Shown here piece after piece: positions 16,736-24,816 of a DNA stretch of 64,000 nt. The DNA lies in the NCBI RefSeq assembly GCF_964026555.1, contig NZ_OZ032159.1, positions 62,001 through 126,000 on the forward strand, given 5' to 3'. Source of the stretch: Candidatus Tisiphia endosymbiont of Beris chalybata (GTDB lineage: Bacteria; Pseudomonadota; Alphaproteobacteria; Rickettsiales; Rickettsiaceae). The notes below the pieces were generated by a model that was given only the letters and a program-made list of their open reading frames with translations, did no database searches and had not been told where the DNA came from. The first letter of the stretch is position 1. Every line of letters begins with the position of its first letter. The position numbers and the translations under genes were made by a program.

Positions 16736-17281
16736 TACTACAGTTGTAGATTGAAATATGGAAAGAATGATAGTAGACTATGATGAAGTAAAATAATCTA
16801 GGCTATAATAAGGATGGAAATAGAAATAAGTGATTTAGAAAAACAATTATTAGAAAGATGGACAAAATTTAGAAATTATTTTACTCGAAGTAAAGGATGG
16901 GAAGCTGGATTAAATTACATCAAAGGATTGTTGTGTAAAGTAGAACGTAAAAACAGCTGGCAAATAGCCCAAACTGTTGGTAGTGTTAATCCATATTGTT
17001 TTCAAAATATGCTGAAACGAGGTAGTTTTGATGAAGATGCTGCTCGTGATTGTAACTAAAAACTATTGATTTCGGAGCTAGGAGCAATTGGTGTGTTTGT
17101 AGTAGACGACACTGGTTTTTTAAAGAAAGGTAACAAATCAGCTGGGGTCAAACGCCAATATAGCGGTACAGCTGGTAGAGTTGAAAATAGTCAAGGAATT
17201 TTTCCTATATTTTACGTGATGCTTTATTTGCCGCTCGGCATGGTTATTAGTCGGTTCTATTTCTGGGTTATCTACAAATAA
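16736..17281 (+). pseudogene. IS701-family transposase, N-terminal part, with nonsense and frameshift
   Basis: The left inverted repeat TACTACAGTTGTAGATT is at 16736-16752, and the frame begins at 16814. ERKNSWQIAQTVG and [30 protein letters not shown] are diagnostic IS701 transposase blocks (the second includes the first catalytic Asp). An in-frame TAA at 17057 splits the frame in two, and after VENSQ the reading shifts. The C-terminal half is absent here; a C-terminal half of the same family lies at 11707-12337. Confidence 0.85.
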
Positions 17282-17400
17282 CCACATCATATCAAATGAT
17301 TTCAAGATATTCTTTGCAACTCTTGTGGCCTTGTTGCATAGAGAATAAGAGTTGGAAGAAATAGGTTGTCAAGAGGAGATAGTTGCGCTAATAAAGGTGT

Positions 17401-18488
17401 ATGACCATACATCGAAAAAAGCGCAACTGGTCGCAATATAACCAGAAACTAAAGAAAATAGCAAGCATAAATTTTTTTATCTCTGAGGAAGCGATAAGCA
17501 ATTGGTATTATAGTGGTAAGCGACAACATGGGGGCAAAGTAATATATAGTGAATATGTAATAGAGTTATGTTTGTTGATGCGAGAATTTTATCAATTACC
17601 ATATCGACAAGCACAGGGTTTTGTGGAATCTGTATTGAAATCAATGAAGCTTGAACTTAAGATACCAGATTATACTACTGTTTCTCGCCGTGCATCTAAA
17701 TTAAATGTTGTGCTAGGTAATAAAGAGTTAGTCAAGACAAAGAAAGAATCTATAGTAGTATAGCCTGCGGTATTTAGCTGGTGACACTTGATTTTGCAGG
17801 ATTCGGTTGTGCTCACGTATTCTCTATACGCTGCGCAACCTCGCCTTTAAATTCAAGTGTCACCAGCTAAATCACTTTGGCTATAGCTGTAGATTCAACA
17901 GGTTTATCGCTTTATACTCATACTGAATGGAATCGAAAGAAACACCAACAGAATCAGCTAGCAGGTTATGAGAAATGGCGTAAATTACATGTAGCAATAA
18001 ACGTTGCAACTGGAGAGATTTTGGAGAGCAGATATACAAAATCTACAGCCAATGATGGTGCTGAGTTGTCATCATTGCTTGATTCGATACCAGAAGAAAT
18101 ATCAGCAGTATGTGGTGATATGGCTTATGATACAGTGAATTGTCGAGCAGCAATTAAATTAAAAAAGGCACGCCAACTTATACCGCCGATAAGGCATGCA
18201 CGAATAGCCAAAGATAATAGAAATATCAAGAAAAAATACCATGAGATTTTATATGAAAGAGATGAAGCTATCAGATACATTCAGTATAATACTATTAACG
18301 GGGATACTTCATTAGCGTGTAAATCATGGAAAGAAAAGAGTGGCTATCATGCGAGATCTTTAGTTGAAACTACTATGTGGCAAATAAAAAGCCATAGTTC
18401 TGACTATTTAAGCAATAAAAGTGAACAAGCTAGAATGACACAGGCGCGAATAAAATGCAAAATTGTTAACTTAGTTAACGCTGCTTAA
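17401..18488 (+). pseudogene. IS5-family transposase interrupted by a 127-bp palindromic element
   Basis: The N-terminal part (17401-17758) has the IS5 blocks HGGKVIYSEYVIELCLLM and LPYRQAQGF; the C-terminal part (17886-18488) starts at AVDSTGLSLY (first Asp) and holds VCGDMAYD (second Asp) and SLVETTMWQIK (Glu). The interruption is 17759-17885. Removing it with one TA restores VVAVDSTG in frame, so the gene was intact before the insertion. The remaining frame is otherwise complete to the stop. Confidence 0.9.
17759..17885. repeat. Family H palindromic element (127 bp)
   Basis: Ends TATAGCC and GGCTATA. Inside these, TTTAGCTGGTGACACTTGA and its inverse form a long near-perfect stem. Insertion in the IS5 transposase duplicated TA and shifted the frame (125 added bases). 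Confidence 0.88.
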
Positions 18489-18582
18489 CTTTTTGGGGAT
18501 TCCGCCTCTTCCAACTCTTATTCTCCATGCAACAAGGCCATTTCCTTCTCGCAATGACAATGCTCCGGCATCAACTATTTAT

Positions 18583-18708
18583 CGGCAATGCCTGTATCTT
18601 CTCCTCTTAATAATTGCATTAACAATGCTAATGGTAGTATTAACCTAGGCCACAGCTGAATTATACGGCTATAGCTTGGCAAGTTAAAATAACCTCGATA
18701 TTTATAAC
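18583..18708 (-). pseudogene. IS982-type transposase N-terminal fragment
   Basis: On the reverse strand a short open stretch reads YRGYFNLPSYSRIIQLWPR and then LLRGEDTGIADK before a stop. This matches the IS982 N-terminal region (HYR.YFPNLPSYSRF). It is disconnected from the IS982 C-terminal part at 18988, which runs in the opposite direction. Confidence 0.55.
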
Positions 18709-18841
18709 GCGAGTTTAGGATAAGGAGAGTTTAGAGAAGTAATAAGAAAGGGCTTTTCAAATCAAAGATGTTGAGTTATAAGAAATTTTTTAAAGAAAAT
18801 CAAGATAACTCAACATGAAAAAATGTATCACAACAGTATAT

Positions 18842-18987
18842 TAGACCTCTTGCATAACCTAATCTAATTGGTAATTTTGTCGTCGAAACTCCTCTCTGTT
18901 CCTCACGTACGTCTATGTACGCTGCGGTACTCGACTTCGTTTCTCCTAAAAATTCTTCAATTATCTTTAGGTGATGCAAGAGGTCTA
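18842..18987. repeat. Family A repeat (146 bp) inside the IS982 remnant
   Basis: Same sequence and orientation as the copy at 10866, with one visible change near the right end (GGTGATGCAAGAGG in place of GGTTATGCAAGAGG). Confidence 0.95.
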
Positions 18988-19411
18988 TTTAATTATTAAC
19001 AATAAAGGAGAGATAATGGCAGTTAAAATTACTAAAGGAAATAGAAGTGATATCTCTACTGTTTTGTCTATGACTCAAGGGTTAGAAGGTAAATTATTTG
19101 GTGATAAGGCTTATATATCAAAGGAGATATTTAACAAACTTTTTGCTAAAAGCTTACGTTTATTTACCAGTATTCGCAAAGATATGACAAAACATTTACT
19201 TGGAATAGAAGATAAAGTACCGTTAAAGAACAGAGCTCTAATTGAGTCAGTATTTAATGTACTCAAAAATTGCATGAATCTAGAGCATTCAAGAAATAGA
19301 TCACCTGTTAATTTTCTAATCCATATTTTGGCTTGTGTGGTAGGATATGCTATTAAAAAACTTAGCTTGAAATTAGTTACTTCTGCTAATCCTCCTTTGT
19401 TCTTATCCTAA
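18988..19411 (+). pseudogene. IS982-family transposase, C-terminal part
   Basis: Residues MAVKITKGNRSDIS, LEGKLFGDKAYISKEIF (second Asp) and KNRALIESVFNVLKN with LEHSRNRSPVNFL are the IS982 transposase C-terminal blocks. The N-terminal half and the first Asp are missing upstream of the family A repeat. The stop codon lies inside the right terminal repeat of the element. Confidence 0.85.
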
Positions 19412-19417
19412 ACTCGC

Positions 19418-19874
19418 ATTACTACTACCTGAGTCTTTAAAGTATGTCTTCTCTTTTTACCTGAATAGTAGCGTTTTTGTCTTTTTTTGGGCGCTGGATA
19501 GGACTCTCTGTTGCATCAATTAGAATCGTTTCATATACCATATCACTTTTAACTAAAGCTTTCTTACCAGGAAGAGCAAAATCTGGATGCTTAATTAATG
19601 TATCTTCTATCCATTTTATATTCCTATAACAACTACTTTCAGATATTCCATATGAAGCTGATATATGAAAATATGTTCTATATTCTCTTATATATTCTAA
19701 AGCCATCAATAACCTTTCTTCTCTAATTAAACGATTTGGTTTCCCCCCAAATTTTTTCTTCTTTGTCTCTGCTTCTTCTAAAATAATAATCATTCTTTCA
19801 AACGTACTCTTCTTAACTCCTGTCAAACGTCTAAATTCTTCTTCTCCAAACTTCTTAAGTTCTTCGTATCTCAT
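19418..19874 (-). pseudogene. IS5-like transposase (HTH_Tnp_4 + DDE_Tnp_4), frameshifted and truncated
   Basis: The reverse frame encodes a DNA-binding region (FRRLTGVKKSTFERMI, then RTYFHISASYGISESSCYRN) and LIDATESPIQRPKK, the first catalytic Asp region of DDE_Tnp_4 enzymes. A frameshift follows: KDKNATIQVKRE is the shifted reading of the usual RQKRYYSGKKRRHT. The gene is then cut by the right end of the IS982 element at 19417. Not functional. Confidence 0.82.
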
Positions 19875-19914
19875 ATGATAAAATTCCTAAAATTTTATCA
19901 TCTTATTCTATATC

Positions 19915-19934
19915 CTAGGTTATGCAAGAGGTCT
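19915..19934. repeat. Right-end fragment of a family A repeat
   Basis: AGGTTATGCAAGAGGTCTA stands alone between the IS5-like and IS66 fragments; the rest of the element is gone. This is a junction scar of the kind also seen at 22518. Confidence 0.7.
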
Positions 19935-19984
19935 AATTTTGAAATCAGTTTTTCCTCTGTATACCCTACAAACAAAGGCTTAAA

Positions 19985-20457
19985 GGTGAGTAGGGAAAAA
20001 TTTCGCCCTTTCCCGCAAACAACCCCAAGTAGCTGCGCTTGGGCAAAAATTAAAACAAATAGCAAATCAACTATTTTCTTTTAGAAAGGCCTTATTACAG
20101 GACAAAATTAATGTTCTGAGATTTTTACGTTATGCAAGAAAATTACGAAAACGATCGTGGTACTTTTTAAAAGAAATATCTTACATTCCTGATGCTGTTC
20201 GTGCTGCTGGGATAGCAAAAAACATGATGAAGCACGAAAATATGATGTGGAAGTTTCTTGAAAACCCGAAAGAAATTCCGCTAACCAATAATCATGCCGA
20301 AAGACAAATTAGGCATTATGTGGTTTATCGGAAGAATTCCTATTTTACGGGGTCTGAACGGGGTGAGAGATTTTTGGAAAGACTAATGTCACTTTATATA
20401 ACCTGGAAACAACAAAACCAAAACCCATTTCAAAAACTATTAGGGGGGCTGGTTTAG
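19985..20457 (+). pseudogene. IS66-family transposase, C-terminal fragment
   Basis: The open frame from about 20010 gives ALGQKLKQIANQLFSFRKA, KLRKRSWYFLKEI and then the IS66 C-terminal signature [23 protein letters not shown] with ERGERFLERLMSLYITW (final catalytic Glu region). No start codon or N-terminal domains are present. The fragment borders the accessory region carrying the ankyrin gene. Confidence 0.8.
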
Positions 20458-20555
20458 GCCGCTCCCCTGAAAAGATACAAAAGATAAAATATGATTTTAC
20501 AGAAAATTTGTTGCTTTATCATTTTTTTTCCACTAAATCTAAAGGCCAAGCCTTG

Positions 20556-20586
20556 ATGGTCTCCCTAGTTTGACTAGGGAGACCAT
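20556..20586. terminator. Strong stem-loop downstream of the ankyrin gene
   Basis: A perfect 14-bp stem ATGGTCTCCCTAGT / ACTAGGGAGACCAT with a 3-nt loop, 29 nt beyond the stop of the reverse-strand ankyrin gene. There is no uridine run on either side, so it may stabilise the mRNA 3' end rather than act as a classical terminator. Confidence 0.5.
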
Positions 20587-20614
20587 ATCATTAAGTTATC
20601 AATTAAACTGATGT

Positions 20615-21880
20615 TCATATAGAAGGGCCAGAAGAAGGACCTTTTTTGCCGCCTACTGTGTTTATAAGACGTTGCTCTAGAGGTGGAAAAATGTTACTTA
20701 TCGTATGTTGCGAAAGATGCTTATTTATCACTTTAGCTGCTTGTATTGCTAGGCCTTTAACCTTAGTATTATCTCTACTACTTCTCAAGCTTGTGAGACC
20801 GTGCTGAAGATCACTGACCCATTGATAGTTAGAATAATCACTATCGCAGCTTAATTGAATAAGATTTGAATTAAGTCTCTCAAGTTTTTTACTAATATCT
20901 ATTGGTGTTGAGCCCTTAGCAACTAGATCCTTAATATAGTGCTTGGTAAAAGTTGATAAGTTCTTTGGATCAAGATCTTGATTATCAGGTAATTGCAAAT
21001 GTACAGGACCATTTTCTAGTATTAATTGTTTATTCTCCGTGTCAATTTCGCAGGTAGCCAATGACCATACTGACTTGAATTTTTCCAGCAATGCTGTCAT
21101 ATCAGCACTACTAGATGTTCTTCCCCATGCTGTTGTCAGTTGGACAGGAGTTTTACCATTTCTATCCACTGTATTAGGATTAGCGCCTAAATTAAGAAGT
21201 AATTTGGTTGATTCCTTGCTATGCCGTAGAATCGCAGCATGTAATGCCCACCCATCTTGTCCACCGCCGATATTAGGATCCGCATCGCAAGCTGCTAACT
21301 TTTTTATCATCTCCGGGTCGTTCATCCGCGCTGCATAGTACATAGGTGTTTGCCCACGACTATCTTGAGCGTTAATATCAGCACCTACATCACGGAATAA
21401 CTCAACTATTTCCCAATTACCAGATGCAGCTGCACTATGTATTGCTTGACCATCATGTGGAGATTCTATATTAATGTCAGCCTTATATTGAAGTAGCACT
21501 TTAATCATGGGGATATTCTTCTCCATAATTGCGCATTTCAAAGCTGTAATTGCGCATTTCAAAGCTGTATACCTGGTAGGTCGATGTTGATTCGCATCAG
21601 CGCCAGATTCAAGCAAGAATGTTACCATTGGTAAATCATTTATGCGTGCTGCTTCACATACCGGTATTTCATATTTATTCCCATAATTAACATCAGCTCC
21701 TTTAGCCACAAACATTTTTGCCATCTCTAAGTCCTTGCGCTGTACTATATATAATAAAGCTGTAGTATCGTCATTTGAATTCTTTACATTAGGATCAACA
21801 TCTTTATCCAATAACTCCTTTGCTGTCTTGATGTCCCCCTTTTTTGCTGCGTCTAATAATGCTATTTCATCTTCTGTCAT
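20615..21880 (-). CDS. Ankyrin-repeat protein
   Basis: A 421-residue protein. Residues about 1-280 are a run of 33-residue ankyrin repeats (motifs such as TALLYIVQRKDLEMAKMFV, QAIHSAAASGNWEIVELF, TPMYYAARMNDPEMIKKL, WALHAAILRHSKESTKLLL, TPVQLTTAWG). The C-terminal 140 residues are helical without a recognised domain. No signal peptide is seen. Such proteins in Rickettsiales are often secreted effectors, but no secretion signal can be read here. One repeat contains an exact tandem duplication of seven residues (TALKCAI). The ATG overlaps the stop of a short upstream frame (ATGA), hinting at a lost upstream partner. Confidence 0.88.
   Translation of the reverse strand: MTEDEIALLDAAKKGDIKTAKELLDKDVDPNVKNSNDDTTALLYIVQRKDLEMAKMFVAKGADVNYGNKYEIPVCEAARINDLPMVTFLLESGADANQHRPTRYTALKCAITALKCAIMEKNIPMIKVLLQYKADINIESPHDGQAIHSAAASGNWEIVELFRDVGADINAQDSRGQTPMYYAARMNDPEMIKKLAACDADPNIGGGQDGWALHAAILRHSKESTKLLLNLGANPNTVDRNGKTPVQLTTAWGRTSSSADMTALLEKFKSVWSLATCEIDTENKQLILENGPVHLQLPDNQDLDPKNLSTFTKHYIKDLVAKGSTPIDISKKLERLNSNLIQLSCDSDYSNYQWVSDLQHGLTSLRSSRDNTKVKGLAIQAAKVINKHLSQHTISNIFPPLEQRLINTVGGKKGPSSGPSI
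21527..21568. repeat. 21-bp tandem duplication inside the ankyrin gene
   Basis: Two exact direct copies of a 21-bp unit (AATTGCGCATTTCAAAGCTG plus one T) at 21527-21547 and 21548-21568. They add seven in-frame residues within one ankyrin repeat. Confidence 0.9.
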
Positions 21881-22035
21881 ATTAATGCCTTTTGATTTTT
21901 AAAATCTTGTATGACTATATCACACAATCTGGTGTCCACTAAGTGATAATTAGGATTAGGATTAAATTTATTTTTTATAGTTTGTAAATCTGTTGTGATT
22001 TTTTGTTCAATTGCTGTAGCGCAGATTTCGGGAAT
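21877..22035 (-). pseudogene. Short open remnant upstream of the ankyrin gene
   Basis: About 52 codons reading NSIPEICATAIEQKITTD, ending VIQDFKNQKALI, with the stop overlapping the ankyrin ATG. There is no plausible start codon, and an in-frame TAG lies just upstream. It is probably the 3' end of a lost gene; I do not recognise it. Confidence 0.35.
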
Positions 22036-22039
22036 AGAA

Positions 22040-22225
22040 TTAATCTATTTGATATTGCATCACAACTTCCTTACCACAAAAAGCCATAGAGATCTTTATA
22101 ATCTTTTTAACGTGTTGATACTCTTTTATTTTGCTATCATATTGCCTATCTCTAATTTGCTTTAACCCCGCTTTTGCAGCGGGTTCTAGCTCTTCTGAAG
22201 GTGACCGTTCAGGGGTTGTACAAAA
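22040..22225 (-). pseudogene. C-terminal fragment of an AAA-ATPase/PD-(D/E)XK protein
   Basis: About 58 residues (EELEPAAKAGLKQIRDRQYD, KISMAFCGKEVVMQYQID) nearly match the C-terminus of the full-length protein encoded at 24804-26648. The upstream part does not align, so this is a remnant of a second copy. Confidence 0.8.
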
Positions 22226-22318
22226 TAGACTAAAAAAAGCTTGCATAAATATTAAATAAATGTAATTTGAGGTTAAATATTTAAGCAAGATTAATGAGCA
22301 AAAATCTAGAAACTCAAG

Positions 22319-22916
22319 TATAGCTTAAGTCATTGAGGTATGGACAAGTCAAGGGGGAAGTGATATAAGATTTAGGGAAGATAATAAAGAGAGAGAATAC
22401 ATGGCAGCCCCTTATCCATATGAATTACGTATAAGAGTAATATCGGCCCTAGAATCTAAGATGCCAGTAGCAAAGATAACGGGAATATTTAAGGTTTGTA
22501 GAGAGACAGTATATAAATGCAAGAGGTCTAATATATCAACATACCAGGAGAGTAAATATAATAGCTGGTTTGTGCCAGGATCAAATTATTGCCCCGGTAG
22601 TTTTTGAAGGCAGTTGTAATAAAGCATTTTTTGTATCTTATGTAGAGACGATGTTAATAAAGGAACTTAAAGCTGGTCAAGTAGTAGTAATGGATAATAT
22701 TAATTTTCATAAAACTGCTAGAGTTAAAGCTTTAATAGAATCAGTGGGATGTAAGATTTTGTATTTACCTACTTATAGTCCTGATCTTAATCCTATTGAG
22801 CATTATTGGTTTAAGATGAAGCATCAGATCAGAAAAGTCGCTAGCGACTTTAAAGATTTTTTTGTCGCTGTAGAACATGGAGTACTAATGTCTACAGCTT
22901 AGTGACTTAAGCTATA
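22319..22916 (+). mobile_element. Internally deleted IS630-family element
   Basis: The left end TATAGCTTAAGTCATTGAG and the right end (inverted TATAGCTTAAGTCACT) are matching inverted repeats flanked by TA. The interior carries the first 36 codons of the transposase, a 13-bp remnant of a family A repeat (TGCAAGAGGTCTA, about 22518-22530), and the C-terminal third. Confidence 0.8.
22401..22902 (+). pseudogene. IS630 transposase with internal deletion and frameshift
   Basis: The N-terminus PYELRIRVISALESKMPVAK matches the copy at 11012-11519. After ETVYK the middle is replaced by a family A remnant, then ISTYQE follows, a frameshift occurs, and the C-terminus continues as LCQDQIIAPVVFEGSCNKAF, VVVMDNINFHKT (second Asp) and PTYSPDLNPIEHYW (Glu), all typical of IS630. 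It is non-functional. Confidence 0.88.
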
Positions 22917-23021
22917 TAGCTTAGGTTACTATGATATATACACGATAGTACGCAGGAAGCATAGTAGTCATGCATACTTGAAGATAAATACCCTGTACGT
23001 ACCTTAATGGACTATACTATA
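22915..23021. repeat. Family B repeat (107 bp)
   Basis: Starts TATAGCTTAGGTTACTATGA and ends CTATACTATA. It abuts the right end of the IS630 element, and the stop codon of the reverse coiled-coil gene lies in it. Confidence 0.8.
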
Positions 23022-23647
23022 GAAGGCAAAGCGCTATTATCCAGAAAATTATACGAATATGGTTGTAGCTTTTCATCCCGAAACTTTAACTCCATCTCTA
23101 CTAATTTATTGCGCCGTAGATCTAATTCCTCTTCTAAATATTTTAGCTCCTCATGGTTATTCTCTCCGTAATTATCATCAAAATAAGGCTCCTCACTAAC
23201 ATAACATTCATGACATGCTATGTGATAATTAACTGAACTTATTCTCTCTTTAAGTTCGGAAGTCTCGTGTCTTAATTGCAAGATTTCTTTTGCATAGTTT
23301 GAAAGCACTAACAGGTAGTTATAATCTTGTATCTCCGTAGTTAATTCCCGTAATTTCTGTAAATATTCTGTGATCTCACGATTATTTTCTAGGATACTAT
23401 TTTCCAACCTTTTACATATTTCCTGCTGTTGGATGATCATCGCTTGGTGATCACGGTTAGTATACTGCAGACAAAATTTATCTTGATATTCCGCAAGAGA
23501 TAAGTTCATTAAGTCTTGAGCATAAGTAATTTGTGCCTTTTGCGGATTAGATTGCCTATTTTTTTCTTTTATTTTTTCTTCGTAAAGTGAATATTTCTTT
23601 TGTAGGTCTTCGAGCTTTAATAAATTGTTATAATGTATATTAGTCAT
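23012..23647 (-). CDS. Coiled-coil protein of unknown function
   Basis: A protein of about 211 residues, rich in Glu, Lys, Leu and Gln with heptad-like spacing in residues 10-190 (for example LEDLQKKYSLYEEKIKEK and LEEELDLRRNKLVEMELKF). No domain is recognised. The frame extends to 23686, but the ATG at 23647 has AAAGG upstream and is preferred. The last residues and the stop lie in a family B repeat, so the C-terminus is probably not original. A sigma70-like promoter lies at 23709-23737 with the same architecture as the one upstream of the TraD-like gene. It may be a RAGE cargo protein; function unknown. Confidence 0.6.
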   Translation of the reverse strand: MTNIHYNNLLKLEDLQKKYSLYEEKIKEKNRQSNPQKAQITYAQDLMNLSLAEYQDKFCLQYTNRDHQAMIIQQQEICKRLENSILENNREITEYLQKLRELTTEIQDYNYLLVLSNYAKEILQLRHETSELKERISSVNYHIACHECYVSEEPYFDDNYGENNHEELKYLEEELDLRRNKLVEMELKFRDEKLQPYSYNFLDNSALPSIV

Positions 23648-23708
23648 ATTATTACCTTTGTCAGTTGAAATAAAAACATCGTACAAAGATTACTGCTCCA
23701 TACAGTCT

Positions 23709-23737
23709 ATTGTACAATATGGTACAATTACAGTCAA
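23709..23737 (-). promoter_or_regulatory. Sigma70-type promoter with internal TTGTAC box
   Basis: Reverse strand: TTGACT, a 17-nt spacer, TACAAT, about 60 nt upstream of the preferred start of the coiled-coil gene. Four bases after the -35 box the spacer contains TTGTAC. Further GTAC palindromes lie just upstream (23745-23775). Confidence 0.65.
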
Positions 23738-23835
23738 GTAATATAGTACAAAAAAGTACTTTATTTGTACTATTTATTAGATAATTTACGGTAATTATGC
23801 TACATGTTTTTTAGCTATTTGCTAGCGTTATTTAT

Positions 23836-23981
23836 TAGACCTCTTGCATAACCTAATCTAATTGGTAATTTTGTCGTCAAAACTCCTCTCTGTTCCTCAC
23901 GTACGTCTATGTACGCTGCGGTACTCGACTTCGTTTCTCCTAAAAATTCTTCAATTATCTTTAGGTTATGCAAGAGGTCTA
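23836..23981. repeat. Family A repeat (146 bp), intergenic
   Basis: Same orientation and nearly the same sequence as the copy at 10866. It lies between the coiled-coil gene and the TraD-like gene. Confidence 0.95.
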
Positions 23982-24042
23982 TTGATAAGATTTTACCCTA
24001 AACAGTAAGTAAATTCTAATAGGGAATGTAGGTAGTATAGCG

Positions 24043-24142
24043 TATAGTATAGGCCATTAAAGGTGCGTACAGGGTATTTATCTTCAAGTATGCATGGCTA
24101 CTATGCTTCCCAGCATGCTATCATGTATATATCATAATGATA
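24043..24142. repeat. Family B repeat, inverted, right end truncated
   Basis: Starts TATAGTATAGGCCATTAA and contains ATCTTCAAGTATGCATGGCT, the reverse of the family B core. The far end is lost where a family D repeat begins. Confidence 0.65.
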
Positions 24143-24275
24143 TAATACCCTGTCCGAAAACTAATCATCACGTTGTCGTACTTCATGATCTCCGCTCCTC
24201 ACGTACTAGTTGTACGCGCAGGTAGCCGACACTCGTACTCCTAAGTGCTAATTTAGTTTTGGGAAATGGTATAAG
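24143..24275. repeat. Family D repeat
   Basis: Left ATACCCTGTCCGAAAACTAA, right TTAGTTTTGGGAAATGGTAT inverted. Related fragments are at 31330-31388, 39322-39348 and 42228-42262. Confidence 0.6.
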
Positions 24276-24446
24276 CTATATGACAAGCTTTAAAAACTTT
24301 TTCTTTGAACCAGCATTTTCATCCTGTTAACACTGAACTAATCCTATAGTCTCCTATCAGAAGAATAAAAGCAACTTTCTTTGACAAAATATGTAATATT
24401 TTGTATATTGTTTTTCTTATTTTCTCTAATATTTAGGCCTTTATTC

Positions 24447-24475
24447 TTGACATAGATTGTACTGTTATATATACT
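24447..24475 (+). promoter_or_regulatory. Sigma70-type promoter with internal TTGTAC box
   Basis: TTGACA (24447-24452), a 17-nt spacer, TATACT (24470-24475), 54 nt upstream of the TraD-like start codon. TTGTAC lies four bases after the -35 box, exactly as in the promoter at 23709-23737. A second TGTAC follows the -10 box. Confidence 0.7.
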
Positions 24476-24528
24476 AAACTGTACCACAATGTTATTGATT
24501 ATTCTATTAAAATATAGGAGAATATATT

Positions 24529-24816
24529 ATGCCAAGAGACCCGGTAACCGCACTAGAAAAATTGAAGAAAATTGAGGAGAAAAAACAGAAAGTATTAATA
24601 ACTCGTAGAGAAGATTTATTAGAAATCATTAATAGCTGCAATGCCATGACTATTGATGATCAACTTCTTGCAGGATTCCTACTATTTGCTATGAACGAGC
24701 AGAACAAGCAACACCCTATGTTAAAGGAGTTTATCCAATTAGCTAAAACCACGCTCGATCCCCGTAAATTATTAGCTAAAAAGCACAAGAGCGTTAAAAA
24801 GAATCAATCAACTTGA
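24529..24816 (+). CDS. Small TraD-like conjugal-transfer protein (RAGE remnant)
   Basis: A 95-residue basic, helical protein. The order of a charged N-terminal helix (EKLKKIEEKKQKVL), INSCNAMTIDDQLLAGFLLFA and a basic tail resembles the small TraD proteins of Agrobacterium-type and Rickettsiales conjugation loci, where a helix ending in a D-x-x-x-LLG-LL pattern is conserved. The similarity is judged by eye. An AGGAGAATATATT sequence precedes the start codon. Its 3' end overlaps the convergent AAA/PD-(D/E)XK gene by 13 nt. No other tra gene is visible here, so it would be an orphan. Confidence 0.5.
   Translation: MPRDPVTALEKLKKIEEKKQKVLITRREDLLEIINSCNAMTIDDQLLAGFLLFAMNEQNKQHPMLKEFIQLAKTTLDPRKLLAKKHKSVKKNQST

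Larger units (their letters stand above)
17326..18539 (+). mobile_element. IS5-family insertion sequence with 32-bp terminal inverted repeats
   Basis: The ends are 32-bp inverted repeats with one mismatch (GGCCTTGTTGCAT at the left, ATGCAACAAGGCC at the right). The element is 1214 bp and carries one transposase gene broken by a palindromic element. The TIR match makes the boundaries firm; no clear target duplication is visible. Confidence 0.88.
18709..19417 (+). mobile_element. Internally deleted IS982-family element
   Basis: Perfect 16-bp terminal inverted repeats GCGAGTTTAGGATAAG (18709-18724 and inverted 19402-19417). At 709 bp it is shorter than a complete IS982 (about 1 kb) because the transposase N-terminus is missing and a family A repeat (18842-18987) sits in its place. 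The element is inserted into an IS5/DDE_Tnp_4-type transposase gene: the reverse frame runs HTLKTQVVV directly into the IS end. Confidence 0.8.
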
